NCBI RefSeq assembly: GCF_030272615.1
Contig: NW_026729313.1
Location: 27,501 to 52,500, forward strand
Direction of reading: 5' to 3'
DNA length: 25,000 nt
DNA from: Cryptomeria japonica
Taxonomy: Eukaryota; Streptophyta; Pinopsida; Cupressales; Cupressaceae
The notes under the pieces were generated by a model. That model did not search any database. It had not been told where the DNA came from and saw only the letters and a program-made list of their open reading frames with translations. Position numbers and translations under genes: made by a program. Shown here in pieces: positions 8,879-17,203 of this stretch. Every line of letters begins with the position of its first letter. Within the stretch, counting starts at the first letter, position 1.

Positions 8879-9455
8879 AGGGCACTTTTCTGCGCTCCAA
8901 AGGTGCGCACTTTTGGAGGGCACTTTTTGGAGGGCACTTTTCTGCGCTCCAAAGGTGCGCACTTTTGGAGGGCACTTTTTGGAGGGCACTTTTCTGCGCT
9001 CCAAAGGTGCGCACTTTTGGAGGGCACTTTTTGGAGGGCACTTTTCTGCGCTCCAAAGGTGCGCACTTTTGGAGGGCACTTTTTGGAGGGCACTTTTCTG
9101 CGCTCCAAAGGTGCGCACTTTTGGAGGGCACTTTTTGGAGGGCACTTTTCTGCGCTCCAAAGGTGCGCACTTTTGGAGGGCACTTTTTGGAGGGCACTTT
9201 TCTGCGCTCCAAAGGTGCGCACTTTTGGAGGGCACTTTTTGGAGGGCACTTTTCTGCGCTCCAAAGGTGCGCACTTTTGGAGGGCACTTTTTGGAGGGCA
9301 CTTTTCTGCGCTCCAAAGGTGCGCACTTTTGGAGGGCACTTTTTGGAGGGCACTTTTCTGCGCTCCAAAGGTGCGCACTTTTGGAGGGCACTTTTGTGCA
9401 CTCCAAAGGTGCGCACTTTTGGAGGGCACTTTTCCTGTGCTCCAAAGGTGCACAC
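8859..9455. repeat. 52-bp tandem array with palindromic core
   Basis: The word ggtgcgcacttttggagggc starts at 8902, 8954, 9006 and every 52 bases to 9370, then at 9408 after a 38-base short unit. Each 52-bp unit holds two copies of ggagggcactttt and one of ctgcgctccaaa. The left edge is a perfect 20-bp palindrome at 8859-8878. The unit has no stop codon in any frame, so all six frames stay open across the array, which explains the 200-300 residue open frames on both strands here. These frames have a 52-residue repeat period and are not credible genes. Confidence 0.9.
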
Positions 9456-9524
9456 CTAGGTGAGCACCTTCGACCACACCTTGTAGCACACCAAACTCTG
9501 ACTTTCGACTTCATCCGCAATGCA
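9456..9524. other. Junction between the 52-bp array and the 157-bp promoter units
   Basis: It contains cacacctaggtgagcacc, then a gactttcgacttcatccgc block that matches the gacttccgacttcatcc segment of the 311-bp units. The interrupted unit therefore resumes here and passes into the shorter class. Confidence 0.6.
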
Positions 9525-9582
9525 GGGTCTTTGAGGTTGGCGCAATGCGCACAACCAGGGGAGTCGACCCATCAAACCCAAC

Positions 9583-9618
9583 ACCTCCCCTATATAAGCT
9601 ATTTGTCTGATTCTCATA
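9583..9618 (-). promoter_or_regulatory. Pol I-type promoter core 8 (spacer promoter)
   Basis: The TATATA core is at 9591-9596. It is 845 bp from core 7 because the 52-bp array lies between them. The upstream block reads tgtctgattctcat on the + strand, the variant typical of the short class. Confidence 0.6.
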
Positions 9619-9739
9619 CATGCGTAGCCTGCAGGAGCAATTAGGACATCGACCCCAACTTTCGGCTTCTAAACGAAAACAAGGTCTTTGAGGTTGGTGT
9701 AATGCGAACAACTAGGGGAGTCAACCCATCAAACCCAAC

Positions 9740-9775
9740 ACCTCCCCTATATAAGCTATTTGTCTGATTCTCATA
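9740..9775 (-). promoter_or_regulatory. Pol I-type promoter core 9 (spacer promoter)
   Basis: The TATATA core is at 9748-9753, 157 bp from core 8. The flanking block has gtcaaccc in place of gtcgaccc. Confidence 0.6.
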
Positions 9776-9896
9776 CATGTGTAGTCTACAGGAGCAATTA
9801 GGACATCGACCCCAACTTTTGACTTCTTAACGAAAACAAGGTCTTTGAGGTTGACGTAATGCGCACAACCAGGGGAGTCGACCCATCAAACCCAAC

Positions 9897-9932
9897 ACCT
9901 CCCCTATATAAGCTATTTGTCCGATTCTCATA
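9897..9932 (-). promoter_or_regulatory. Pol I-type promoter core 10 (spacer promoter)
   Basis: The TATATA core is at 9905-9910, 157 bp from core 9. It carries tgtccgattctcat, the variant of the longer units, showing exchange between classes. Confidence 0.6.
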
Positions 9933-10053
9933 CATGTGTAGCCTGCAGGAGCCATTAGGACATTGACCCCAACTTTTGACTTCTTAACGAAAACAAGGTC
10001 TTTGAGGTTGGCGTAATGCGCACAACCAAGGGAGTTGACCCATCAAACCCAAC

Positions 10054-10089
10054 ACCTCCCCTATATAAGCTATTTGTCTGATTCTCATA
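10054..10089 (-). promoter_or_regulatory. Pol I-type promoter core 11 (spacer promoter)
   Basis: The TATATA core is at 10062-10067, 157 bp from core 10; the flank has gagttgaccc in place of gagtcgaccc. Confidence 0.6.
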
Positions 10090-10273
10090 CATGTGTAGCC
10101 TGCAACAACGATTAGGACATCCACCCCAACTTCTGAATTCGTCTGCGTTGACCGCACCAAAGGTGCACGCCTTGGTGCTCACCAAAATCCGACTTCCGAC
10201 TTCTTCTGCTATGCGGGGTCTTTGAGGTTGGCGCAGTGCGCACAACCAGGGGAGTCAACCCACCGAATGCAAC

Positions 10274-10309
10274 ACCTCCCCTATATAAGCTATTTGTCTG
10301 ATTCTCATA
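10274..10309 (-). promoter_or_regulatory. Pol I-type promoter core 12 (spacer promoter)
   Basis: The TATATA core is at 10282-10287, 220 bp from core 11. Confidence 0.6.
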
Positions 10310-10430
10310 CATGCGTAGACTGCAGCAATGATTAGGACATCCACCCCAACTTTTGACTTCTTAAACAAGACAGGGTCTTTGAAGTTGGTGCAGTGCACAC
10401 AACCAGGGGAGTCGACCCATCAAACGCAAC

Positions 10431-10467
10431 ACCTCCCCTATATAAAGCTATTTGTCCGATTCTCATA
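10431..10467 (-). promoter_or_regulatory. Pol I-type promoter core 13, with one-base insertion
   Basis: The TATATA core is at 10439-10444, but the + strand reads tatataaagcta where the others read tatataagcta. The extra base shifts the upstream block by one relative to the start site. It is the outermost copy, on the 5S side. Confidence 0.55.
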
Positions 10468-10523
10468 CGTGTAGTCTGCAGCAGCGATTAGGACATCGAC
10501 CCCAACTTCCGAATTCGTTTGCA

Positions 10524-10673
10524 TTGACCGCACCAAAGGTGCACGCCTTGGTGTGCACCCTGGAGTGCACTTTGGTGCTCACCTCGGTGCACACTTTGGT
10601 GTGCACCTCGGTGTGCACCAAAGGTGCGCACCTTGGAGCGCACCAAAGGTGTACACTTTGGAGCGCACCACAT
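10524..10673. repeat. Short palindromic repeats of the ggtgNgcacc type
   Basis: Tightly packed variants of a 10-base palindrome occur here: ggtgtgcacc, ggtgcgcacc, ggtgcacacc and ggtgctcacc, separated by ttgg, aaa or tcg linkers. The same decamer is the building block of the 5S-flanking repeats from 13840 onward. Confidence 0.75.
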
Positions 10674-10707
10674 AGGGTCTTTGAGAGGTTGGCGCAGTGC
10701 GCACACC
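10674..10707. repeat. Truncated spacer-promoter unit without promoter
   Basis: agggtctttgagaggttggc and the following gcagtgcgcac match the left part of a 157-bp unit, but the sequence then turns into the G-rich field before any TATATA core. It marks the right edge of the promoter array. Confidence 0.75.
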
Positions 10708-10944
10708 AAGGTGGGTGTTGAGGTGCGTGCCGAGGTGGGTGGGTGCTAGGGTGCGCTCCATGGTGGGTGCCAGGGTGGGTGCGTGCTAGGGTGGATTCCA
10801 AAGAGGGTCATAGGGTGGGTGCCAAGGTGGGTTGGTGATATAGTGGGTTCAAAGGTGGGTACTAGGGTGGGTTCCAAGGTGGGTCACAAGTTGGGTGCCA
10901 GGATGCGTGGGTGTTAGGTTGGGTGCCAAGGTGGGCTCCTGCGT

Positions 10945-10963
10945 GGGTGGGTGCTAGGGTGGG
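10945..10963 (+). other. G-quadruplex motif
   Basis: The + strand reads GGGTGGGTGCTAGGGTGGG: four runs of three G with loops of 1, 5 and 1 bases. Confidence 0.7.
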
Positions 10964-11432
10964 TTTCAAGGTGGACGCGAGGGCGGGTGCCAAGGTGGGT
11001 AACAAGTTGGGTGTTAGGATGGGTGAGTGCTAGAGTGGGTGCCAAGGTGGGTGGGTGCCAAGGTGGGTGGGTGCTAAGGTGGATGCCAAGGTGGTTCACA
11101 GGGTGGGTGGGTTCTAGGGTGAGTTCCAAGGTGGGTCACAGGTTCAGTGCTAGGGTGGGTGTCAAGGCGGGTGTCGAGGTGCCTGGGTGCTAGGGTGTGG
11201 ATGCCAATGTGGGTCATAGGGTGGGTACTAGGGTGGGCTGCAATGTGGGTGCCAAGGTGGGTAACATGCTCGGTGGGTTCTAAATTGGGTGCCAGGGTGG
11301 GTGTGCACCCACCTTGCCCGAGGTGGGTGCCAAGGTGCCAGTGTGGGTGGGTGCTAAGGTGGATGCCAAGGTGGGTGAGAAGGTGGGTGATAGGTTGAGT
11401 GGTAGGATGGGTGGGTGCCAAGATGGGTCACA

Positions 11433-11451
11433 GGGTGGGTGCAAGGGTGGG
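11433..11451 (+). other. G-quadruplex motif
   Basis: The + strand reads GGGTGGGTGCAAGGGTGGG, with loops of 1, 5 and 1 bases. Confidence 0.7.
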
Positions 11452-11904
11452 TAGGTGCTAGGGTTGGTGTCAGGGTGGGTGGGTGCTAGGTTGGGTTCCA
11501 AGGTGGGTGCGAGGGTGAGTGTCAAGGTGGGTCACAGGTTAGGTGCTAGGATGGGTGAGTGCTAGGGTGCAAAGGTGCCAGGGTGGGTGCTAGGATGGGT
11601 CGATGCTAGGGTGAGTGGCAAGGTGGGTCCACAAGTGTCAAGGTGGGTGCCGAGGTGGGTGCCAAGTCGGCGACTGCTATGGTGGATGCCAAGGTGGGTC
11701 ACGGGGTGGGTGCCAAGTTGCTAGGTTGGGTTCCAAGGTGGGTGCCAACGTGGGTGCTAGGGTGCGTGGGTTAAAGGGTGTGTCACAACGTGGGTGCCAG
11801 GATGGGTGCGCACCCACACTGGCCAAGACGGGTGCGGGTGCAAGGTTGGGTTCCAAGCCCGGTCACAGGCTGGGTGCTAGGATGGGTGGGTGCCAAGGTG
11901 GGCA

Positions 11905-11928
11905 CCAGGGTGGGTGCACCCACCCTGG
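11905..11928. repeat. Perfect 24-bp palindrome at the large-repeat boundary
   Basis: The left half, 11905-11916, reads ccagggtgggtg, and the right half 11917-11928 is its exact reverse complement. The sequence repeated 7936 bases later starts at the centre of this palindrome; the left half is absent at 19841-19851. Confidence 0.9.
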
Positions 11929-11942
11929 CCAAGGTGGGTCAC

Positions 11943-11974
11943 GGGGTGGGTCCTAGGGTGGGTAACGGGGTGGG
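11943..11974 (+). other. Extended G-quadruplex motif
   Basis: Six runs of three or four G lie within 32 bases, starting GGGGTGGGTCCTAGGGTGGG and followed by a further GGGGTGGG after taac. Its copy in unit 2 starts at 19879. Confidence 0.75.
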
Positions 11975-12420
11975 TACTAAGGTGCGTGCCAAGGTGGGTC
12001 ATAGGGTGGGTGCCAAGGTGGGCACCAGGGTGGGTGTGCACCAACCCTAGCCAGGGTAGGTCACGGGGTGGTTGTCGGGGTGGGCGTCAAGGAGCCAAGG
12101 TGGGTGGCAAGTAGCCAAGTTGCGTGCCAAGGTGGGTGTCGGGGTGGGTGCCAAGGATCCAAGGTGGGTGCCAAGGAACCAAGGTGGGTGTCTGGGTGGG
12201 TGCCGAGGTGGGAGCCAGGGTGGGTCCCAAGGTGAGTGCAAAGGTGGGTGCCAGGGTCAAGGTGAGTGCCAATGTGGGTTCCAAGGTGCCAGGGTCAGGG
12301 TGAGTGCCAATGTGGGTTCAAAGGTGCTAAGTTGGGTGCGAGGTTGGGTGCGAGGGTGGGTGGGTGCCAAGGTGTGCTAGGTGGAAGCCCGGGTGGGTCG
12401 GCATCCCATGGGTGTCGAGT

Positions 12421-13170
12421 TGGGTGCCTGATGGGTGCTTCTTGTCAAGTTTTAGTCGTCGGGACTCATTTCGAGCCTTAGAGGTCGTTTCTTGTCCGGT
12501 TGCCCTGTCTTCGACCTGGGAACCCAATTTTGGTCCTCGGGTCCCATTTTTTTTTGTCTCGCATCCCACTTTTGGCCTGTGGCCTTTTCGGGGTCGATTC
12601 TCGTTTTGGGCATCAGAGCATGTTTCTTCTCCTAAAACCCAATATTTGTTTATTAAGTCTCGGAACACATTTTTGTTCTCGTGGACCCATCATGGGTCTT
12701 GGAACGCATTTGTGGTCCTTGGGTCCCATTTTGCATCCCGAAACTTGTGTTTTGGTGCTTGATCCCTATTTTGGGTGCCCACCTTGCACCAAGTGCGCAC
12801 CCGGGGCAAACCGAGCGCCTTGGTGCACCGGGGCAAGATCGAGCGTGCACCCGAGGCGCCCCGAACATGCACCAAGGTGCACTCGGCCCACATGTGAGCG
12901 CAGGTCGTTGCGCCCGAGGTGGTGTGTGGGCACCGCGTTGCAGACGGGACACTGCACGCACACGACGCCCCCTCCAGGTGCACGCACGTAGGCCGGGCCG
13001 GGTGCACACCCGACGCCCTAGCAAGGTGCGCGCACCCGGGCAGGGCTCACACTTGGCGAACGGGGCGCACTTCGCGAGGGAGGGTGTGCACCTCGACGGG
13101 GGTGGGTGGCCGGGGTGGATTCGCACGTGGGTCGCGGTTTGCTAAGTACACACTGCGACAAGCTCATAAC
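12421..13170. other. Mostly non-repetitive leader upstream of 5S gene 1
   Basis: 12421-12780 is T-rich with loose recurrence of a cgggtcccatttt / tcgcatcccactttt theme. 12781-13140 is GC-rich with caccgggg and gcgcacc words. Directly before the 5S gene the sequence is tgctaagtacacactgcgac and then aagctcataac. There is a C at -1, as in other plant 5S genes, but no good TATA-like element near -28; taagtaca is the nearest. No coding region is supported, although frames of 100-160 codons occur on both strands. Confidence 0.65.
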
Positions 13171-13290
13171 GGGTGCGATCATACCAGCATTAGTGCACCG
13201 GATCCCATCAGAACTCCGCAGTTAAGCGCGCTTGGGCCGGAGTAGTACTGGGATGGGTGACCTCCCGGGAAGTCCCGGTGTTGCACCCTT
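13171..13290 (+). rRNA. 5S rRNA: 5S ribosomal RNA gene, copy 1
   Basis: This is a full-length plant 5S rRNA, the small RNA of the large ribosomal subunit central protuberance, made by RNA polymerase III. It starts gggtgcgatcataccagc and ends ggtgttgcaccc plus two T. Internal promoter parts sit at their usual places: box A at 13220-13234 (agttaagcgcgcttg), the intermediate element at 13237-13242, and box C at about 13250-13267 (gggatgggtgacctcccg). The ends pair (gggtgc with gcaccc). A T run follows. It runs opposite to the Pol I-type promoters on its left. It is identical to copy 2. The stem choices cttgggccgg and ggtgttgcaccc suggest a non-angiosperm plant, but that is from memory. Confidence 0.97.
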
Positions 13291-13294
13291 TTTT
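13289..13294 (+). terminator. Pol III T-run terminator of 5S gene 1
   Basis: Six T directly follow the 5S gene, with a second T5 after ag. A run of four or more T on the non-template strand is the standard Pol III stop. Confidence 0.9.
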
Positions 13295-13300
13295 AGTTTT

Positions 13301-13724
13301 TCGCCGGGCGTCGCAATGCTATTTGAATAAACCTTTTGCCCGTTTGCGTTCTCGTCGGGGCCGGGCCGGGCCGGGGTGCGCTGCCCGCACTACCGCGCGC
13401 GCGGGGGCGACACCGAGCGCGCACCCGAGGCGCCCCGAGCACACAGGCCACGGTGCAACCCGGGCGTTGTGCGCGCACCCCGGTGCGCCCGAGGTGCTGC
13501 GCGCGCACCCAGGTGAAATCGGTGTGCACCTCGGCCAGTGCGCGCTCGGTCGAGTCGCGCACGTTGGCCAAGGTGCACGGTGATGTTTCTTACTCTAAGG
13601 TTCCGCACCAGACGCCCGGGACAGGTGAGCGAAGCTGGGCGGGGCCGGGTGCGCGGCCGGGGCAGGTGCACGCAGCTGGAGAGAGCTTTGGAGCACACTT
13701 CGGAGCGCACCAATGATGCGCTCC
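13301..13724. other. GC-rich tract downstream of 5S gene 1
   Basis: After a short AT-containing stretch (13301-13350) comes a GC-rich part with ggggccgggccgggccgggg and alternating cgcgcgcg words, then gcgcacccgaggcgccccgag. Loose copies of gcgcaccc occur but there is no fixed tandem period. No coding region or RNA gene is recognised. Confidence 0.6.
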
Positions 13725-13827
13725 ATTCAAAAGTTTCCTGAAAAGGCAAAAAAAGTTGAGATTATAGAATTTCCCACTTGAGAGATTGTAAAAAAAAAAA
13801 ATTTAAAATGAAGGAAACGCGGGTGCC
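13725..13827. repeat. A-rich module M1, diverged founder type
   Basis: It shares the ttcc-gaaaaggcaaaaaaa start and the acgcgggtgcc end with the later modules, but its middle (ttgagattatagaatttccc and an A12 run) is clearly different. It is the first A-rich island after the 5S gene. Confidence 0.7.
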
Positions 13828-14469
13828 AAGGTGTGCGCAGCCCAGCCAAGGTGTGCGCACCAAGGCGCCCACCCTGGCGAAGGTGCACGCAAGGTGCGCA
13901 CCCGAGGCAAACCGGACAATTAACCCAACTTTCGACTTCGCGCGCACCTTGGAGCGCACTTCGGAGCGCTCCTTGGTGCGCACCAATCTTGGGCACCTCG
14001 GAGTGCACCATGGCGCCCACCAAGGTGCGCACCCGGGGCAAACCGAGCTCCGACTTCGTGCGCACCTTGGAGCGCACGAAAGGTGCGCACCATGGCGCCC
14101 ACCAAGGTGCGCAGCCCAGCCAAGGCGTGCGCATCAAGGTGCGCACCCTGGCGAAGGTGCGCACCCGGGGCAAACCGAGCTCCGACTTCGTGCGCACCTT
14201 GGAGCGCACAAAAGGTGCGCAACCCAGCCAAGGTGTGCGCACCCCGGTCAAACCGAGCTCCGAATCGTGCGCACCAGAGGTGCACGCCATCGTGCGCACC
14301 TTGGAGCACACTTCGGAGCCCTCCTTGGTGCGCGCCGATGTTGCGCACCTCGGAGCGCACCCGGGGAAAACAATGCAATTAACCCGACTTTCGACTTCGT
14401 GGGCACCTCGGAGCGCTCTCGGGTTCGCACCTCGGAGCACACCGAGGTGCGCACCTTTGATGCGCTGCC
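13828..14469. repeat. GC-rich ggtgcgcacc subrepeats, first block
   Basis: Repeated words are aaggtgcgcacc, cggggcaaaccgagctccga, cttcgtgcgcaccttggagc and gcccagccaagg. The spacing is irregular. These units carry accgagctcc where later blocks have accgggctcc, so this block forms a separate subfamily. Long frames here (for example 13727-14440 minus and 13778-15517 plus) are repeat artefacts. Confidence 0.85.
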
Positions 14470-14509
14470 TTCACCAATTTCCAGAAAAGGCAAGAAAACA
14501 TTGAGAAGG
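14470..14509. repeat. A-rich module M2, truncated
   Basis: ttcaccaatttccagaaaag and caagaaaaca match the start of the A-rich module, but the second half is missing and the sequence goes directly into the next GC-rich block. Confidence 0.7.
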
Positions 14510-15509
14510 TGTGCGCACCGAGGTGCCCACCCTGGCGAAGGTGCACGCGAGGTGCGCACCCGGGGCAAACCGGGCTCCGACTTCGTGCACGCCGCACCTT
14601 GGAGCACACTTCGGAGCGCTCCTTGGTGCGCACCAGGGCGCGCAACCCAGCCGAGGTGCCCACCCCGGCGAAGGTGCACGCGAGGTGCGCACCCGGGGCA
14701 AACCGGGCTCCGACTTCGTGCACGCCATGGTGCCCACCGCGGCGAAGGTGCACGCGAGGTGCGCACCCGGGGCAAACCGGGCTCCGACTTCGTGCACGCC
14801 GCACCTTGGAGCACACTTCGGAGCGCTCCTTGGTGCGCACCATGGTGCCCACCAGGGCGCGCAACCCCGCCGAAGGTGCACGCGAGGTGCGCACCCGGGG
14901 CAAACCGGGCTCCGACTTCGTGCACGCCGCACCTTGGAGCACACTTCGGAGCGCTCCTTGGTGCGCACCATGGTGCCCACCAGGGCGCGCAACCCCGCCG
15001 AAGGTGCACGCGAGGTGCGCACCCGGGGCAAACCGGGCTCCGACTTCGTGCACGCCATGGTGCGCACCGCGGCGAAGGTGCGCACCCGGGGCAAACCGGG
15101 CTCCGACTTCGTGCACGCCGCACCTTGGAGCACACTTCGGAGCGCTCCTTGGTGCGCACCAGGGCGCGCAACCCAGCCGAGGTGCCCACCCCGGCGAAGG
15201 TGCACGCGAGGTGCGTACCCGGGGCAAACCGGGCTCCGACTTCGTGCACGCCGCACCTTGGAGCACACTTCGGAGCGCTCCTTGGTGCGCACCATGGTGC
15301 CCACCAGGCCGCGCAACCCAGCCAAGGTGTGCGCACCAAGGTGCACGCGAGGTGCGCACCCGGGGCAAACCGGGGTCCGACTTCGTGCACGCCGCACCTT
15401 GGAGCACACATCGGGGCGCTCCCGGGTTCGCACCGGCGTTGCGCACCGTGGTGGGCACCTCGGAGCACACCAAGGTGGGCAGCGAGGTGCGCACCTTTGA
15501 TGCGATGCC
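14510..15509. repeat. GC-rich tandem block of 63-141 bp units
   Basis: The landmark cggggcaaaccgggctccga starts at 14561, 14694, 14768, 14896, 15024, 15087, 15220 and 15361, giving spacings of 133, 74, 128, 128, 63, 133 and 141. Full units continue with cttcgtgcacgccgcacctt, ggagcacacttcggagcg, ctccttggtgcgcacca and cgcaacccagccgagg; the short ones skip the central part. Stop codons are rare in all frames, which produces the long overlapping frames on both strands. Confidence 0.9.
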
Positions 15510-15674
15510 TTCACTAATTTCCATAAAAGGCAAAAAAAAAATGAGATTTTAAAATTTCCGTTTTGAAAGATAGTGAGAAAAAGGGAATGCTGGTGCCATC
15601 TTGAGCCCGCCCTGGTGCGCAGCCCAGCCAAGGTGTGCGCACCAAGGTGCCCACCCTGGCGAAGGTGCGCGCCC

Positions 15675-15820
15675 GGGCAATTAATCCAACTTCCAACTTC
15701 GCGCGCGCCAGGGTGGGAGCGCACCCAACAACCGGGCCTGGGAAGAGCCAATGCGAGAAACCCCACCAAACGCTCTGACAAAAAAAGAGGGGGCGCTCCA
15801 GTAACCCCGCTTCGGAGCGC
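15675..15820. repeat. Non-decamer module N, copy 1
   Basis: It holds gggcaattaatccaacttcc, aagagccaatgcgagaaacc, ccaccaaacgctctgac, an A7 run, then gcgctccagtaaccccgc and ggagcgcacc. The gcgctcc / ggagcgc pair can form a short stem. No function is recognised. Other copies are at 16156-16290, 18040-18185, 18520-18653, 23537-23682 and 24018-24152. Confidence 0.85.
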
Positions 15821-16155
15821 ACCCTGGGCAAACCCAGCCAAGGTGCCCACCCCGGCCAAGGTGCAGGCGAGGTGCGCACCCGGGGCAAACCGGGCTCCGA
15901 CAACGTGCACGCCGCACCTTGGAGCACACTTCGTAGCGCTCCCGGGTGCGCACCTCAGAGCACACCAAGGTGGGCAGCGAGGTGCGCACCTTTGATGCGC
16001 TGCCTTCACTAATTTCCAGAAAAGGCAAAAAAAAAAGGAGATTTTAAAATTTTCGTTTTGAAAGATAGTGAAAAAAACGGAACGCGCGTGCCATCTTGAG
16101 CCCGCCCTGGTGCGCAGCCCAGGTAAGGTGCCCACCCTGGCAAAGGTGCGCACCC

Positions 16156-16290
16156 GGGCAATTAACCCTACTTCCGACTTCGTGCGCGCCAGGGTGGCAA
16201 CCGGGCCTCGGAAGAGCCAATGCGAGAAACCCCACCAAACGCTCCGACAAAAAAAGAGGCGGCGCTCCAATAACCCCGCTTCGGAGCGCA
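16156..16290. repeat. Module N, copy 2
   Basis: It is a shorter form than copy 1: the ggagcgcacccaac segment before accgggcct is missing, and it reads aggcggcgctccaataacc. The two forms alternate in each duplication. Confidence 0.85.
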
Positions 16291-17203
16291 GCCGGGGCAA
16301 ACCCAGCCAAGGTGCCCACCCCGACGAAGGTGCACGCGAGGTGCGCACCCGGGGCAAACCGGGCTCCGACAACGTGCACGCAGCACCTTGGAGCACACTT
16401 CGAAGCACTCCCGGGTGCCCACCGGCGTTGCGCACCGTGGTGGGCAGCGAGGTGCGCACCTTTGATGCGCTGCCTTCACTAATTTCCAGAAAAAGGCAAA
16501 AAAAAATGAGATTTTAAAATTTCCGTTTTGAAAGATAGTGAAAAAAAAGGAACGCGGGTGCCATCTTGAGCCCGCCCTGGTGCGCAGCCCAGGCAAGGCA
16601 TGCGCACCAAGGTGCCCACCCGAGGTGCACACCCGGGGCAAACCGGGCTCCGACTTCGTGCAGGCCGCACCTTGGAGCACACTTCGGAGCGCTCCTTGGT
16701 GCGCACCATGGTGCCCACCAGGGCGCGCAACCCAGCCAAGGTCTGCACACCAAGGTGCCCACCCCGGCGAAGGTGCACGCGAGGTGCGCACCCGGGGCAA
16801 ACCGGGCTCCGACTTCGTGCACGCCATGGTGCCCACCGCGGCGAAGGTGCACGCGAGGTGCGCACCCGGGGCAAACCGGGCTCCGACTTCGTGCACGCCG
16901 CACCTTGGAGCACACTTCGGAGCGCTCCTTGGTGCGCACCATGGTGCCCACCAGGGCGCGCAACCCAGCCAAGGTGTGCGCACCAAGGTGCACGCGAGGT
17001 GCGCACCCGGGGCAAACCGGGGTCCGACTTCGTGCACGCCGCACCTTGGAGCACACATCGGAGCGCTCCCAGGTTCGCACCAGCGTTGCGCACCTTTGAT
17101 GCGCTGCCTTCACTAATTTCAAGAAAAGGCAAAAAAAAACGAGATTTTAAAATTTCCGTTCTGAAAGATAGTGAAAAAAACGGAACGCGGGTGCCATCTT
17201 GAG

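Larger units (their letters stand above)
9525..10523. repeat. Tandem ~157-bp spacer-promoter units
   Basis: Units run from the agggtctttgaggttgg block through gggagtcgaccc, one Pol I-type core, and a gattaggacat-ccccaactt segment. The cores of promoters 8-11 are exactly 157 apart, 11 to 12 is 220 (extra gcaccaaaggtgcacgccttgg sequence), and 12 to 13 is 157. This class shares all its blocks with the 311-bp units but lacks their ggtcatcgg repeats. Confidence 0.9.
10708..12420 (+). repeat. G-rich degenerate minisatellite (ggtgggtgcc family)
   Basis: About 1.7 kb is built from variants of ggtgggtgccaagg and gctagggtgggttcc, with no fixed period. The + strand carries the G runs. Several spots meet the four-run G-quadruplex pattern, and some copies abut their complements to form palindromes (near 11296 and 11905). 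The open frames across it have simple periodic composition and are not credible genes. The part from 11917 on is repeated at 19853. Confidence 0.9.
15510..17203. repeat. A-rich modules M3-M6 (four ~95-bp islands)
   Basis: The islands lie at 15510-15605, 16005-16100, 16475-16570 and 17109-17203. Each reads ttcactaatttcc, an A-run, gagattttaaaatttccg, a tgaaagatagtgaaaaa word and then gtgccatcttgagccc. They are sharp AT islands in GC-rich sequence. Short minus-strand frames through them (FFHYLSKRKF-like) are by-products. M6 differs by ttctgaaag for ttttgaaag. Confidence 0.9.

Noticed and set aside
1306-9455. CRISPR-like array
   Set aside because: The repeats are contiguous 188-, 311- and 52-bp units without short unique spacers, and the context is plant rDNA.
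6337-10444. Thirteen TATATAAG boxes as + strand Pol II promoters
   Set aside because: The minus-strand reading TATATAGGGGAGG fits the plant Pol I start better, in a spacer with 5S genes and with no + strand coding region following the boxes. Pol II use is not excluded.
10708-12420. Telomere-like repeat
   Set aside because: gctagggtggg resembles TTTAGGG only in the agggt word. There is no run of the plant telomere heptamer.
12421-13140. Coding region in the 5S leader (frames of 132-163 codons)
   Set aside because: Frames of similar length exist on both strands, the peptides are low in complexity and match no family I know, and the region is rDNA spacer.
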